Assembly (NCBI GenBank): GCA_011392765.1
Contig: WYCW01000003.1
Coordinates: 416,465-480,464, forward strand
Length of the DNA stretch: 64,000 nt
Direction of reading: 5' to 3'
Source: Candidatus Thiosymbion ectosymbiont of Catanema sp. Cochon2018
Lineage (GTDB): Bacteria; Pseudomonadota; Gammaproteobacteria; Chromatiales; Chromatiaceae
Of this stretch, positions 63,449 through 64,000 are shown piece by piece. The first letter of the stretch is position 1, and every line of letters starts with the position of its first letter. The translations under genes were made by a program, and so were the position numbers. The notes under the pieces are model-generated. The model saw only the letters and a list, made by a program, of their open reading frames with translations. It had not been told where the DNA came from and did not search any database.

Positions 63449-64000
63449 TCAAGAGTCTTCAGATGGGGTAGAGACCGCCTCGGAGGCGGAACGTTCGGCC
63501 TCGATTTCCTCCGGAGCCGAGAAGGTCACCCGGCGATTGACGGCATCGTAGGGATTGGTCCCGTTCAATGGCCGGGATTCTCCCAAACCGCGAATCGTCA
63601 ACCGTTCCCCGGCGACACCATGCTTTTCCATGAGGTAGTTGCGCACCGCCTCGGCCCGCCGCTGCGACAGGTCGCGGTTGAGTGCCTCGGACCCGGAGGC
63701 GTCCGTATGCCCCTCGACGACGAACGCGAATCCCTTCAACTCCTCACGATGCAACACCTCCCCGATCTTATCCAGAAACGGGATGGTCTTCGGATCCAAT
63801 CGGGCCGAGTTGATCCGGAACTGAAGGCGGAAGGAGGCCGGTCCGGCATCCGGGTTACCCTCGGAGGGAGGCAGGGGCGCCTGGACCACCGATCGCGTGC
63901 GCCTGGGTTTCGAGGCCCTGTACACGCGCTTGGGTTTCGAGCCGCTTCGTGCCCGCTTGGGCTTCGAGCCCCTCGAAGAGGCACGGGAAGACTTCTTCGA
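63449..64000 (-). CDS. OmpA-family peptidoglycan-binding protein, 3' part
   Basis: The frame is open to the window edge, so the start lies beyond 64000. The visible 183 residues begin with a basic repeat region (three SKPKR/SKPRR units spaced 8-10 residues apart), then a Pro linker and an OmpA C-terminal domain (about 75 residues in: FRINSARLDPKTIPFLDKIG; VVEGHTDASGSEALNRDLSQ; RRAEAVRNYL; LTIRGLGESRP; AVNRRVTF). This domain binds diaminopimelate in peptidoglycan. The neighbourhood (tpsB, tpsA, CHAT) suggests a role at the cell surface; the three may be one operon. Confidence 0.9.
   Translation of the reverse strand, partial: SKKSSRASSRGSKPKRARSGSKPKRVYRASKPRRTRSVVQAPLPPSEGNPDAGPASFRLQFRINSARLDPKTIPFLDKIGEVLHREELKGFAFVVEGHTDASGSEALNRDLSQRRAEAVRNYLMEKHGVAGERLTIRGLGESRPLNGTNPYDAVNRRVTFSAPEEIEAERSASEAVSTPSEDS

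Overview
The window comes from a bacterial chromosome, most likely a gammaproteobacterium. This rests on core-gene blocks typical of that class: icd beside a divergent cold-shock gene then clpS-clpA and infA; rpoZ beside spoT; an argD-argF pair; cysC. Accessory content is unusually heavy: four insertion sequences, at least six dispersed or tandem repeat families, polymorphic-toxin cassettes, and a very large two-partner-secretion (TPS) adhesin next to a CHAT protein. This texture is common in uncultured sulfur-oxidising lineages and symbionts, but the species cannot be fixed from sequence alone.

Layout. (1) 411-11479: a giant multi-LamG gene broken by an IS5-type element (683-1646) and an IS200-type element (about 1747-2340), with a -1 frame change near 4250, followed by an unknown 845-aa protein. 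(2) 12009-12658: a decayed hipBA-like pair. (3) 12643-17815, all on the minus strand: an acyl-ACP-reductase-like enzyme, a CqsS-type hybrid sensor kinase split by an IS4-type element, and an Hpt protein. A second, damaged copy of the first two genes lies at 18025-21021, and its enzyme gene has been overwritten in the middle by a GH19-type lysin effector and a probable immunity gene. (4) 21078-26790: a cassette zone with an orphan Ntox15 DNase 3' end, two related immunity-like genes (one split by an IS), a Tdi1-type immunity gene, a PAAR-Ntox15 DNase effector and a truncated DUF2169 gene. (5) 27081-33073: an orphan Xre/MbcA-type antitoxin, spoT, rpoZ, an SH3-domain envelope protein, argF and argD. 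(6) 33696-35149: a frameshifted membrane protein with a 16-residue repeat tail. (7) 35837-46485: icd, csp, clpS, clpA, infA, cysC, a yihY/brkB homologue with a frame change, an ialB-like gene and a Uma2-type nuclease gene, separated by repeats. (8) 46596-64000, all minus: a YafQ/DinJ pair, a CHAT-TPR lipoprotein, an Rpn-family remnant, a 3439-aa filamentous haemagglutinin-like TpsA with long tandem repeats, its TpsB transporter, and the 3' part of an OmpA-family gene running off the window.

The most striking candidate system is region 3. In the second copy the enzyme stop codon and the kinase start codon overlap (ATGA), so the two genes were ancestrally coupled. That pairs an AAR-type fatty-acyl reductase with a CqsS-like receptor kinase, which suggests an acyl- or aldehyde-based quorum-sensing module; the function is inference. 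Also notable: three -1 frame changes fall on slippery-type sequences (C CCG GGA, C CCA AAT and an A7 run kept in both enzyme copies), and the T6SS-type toxin zone shows cassette replacement directly. No rRNA, tRNA or CRISPR array was seen.
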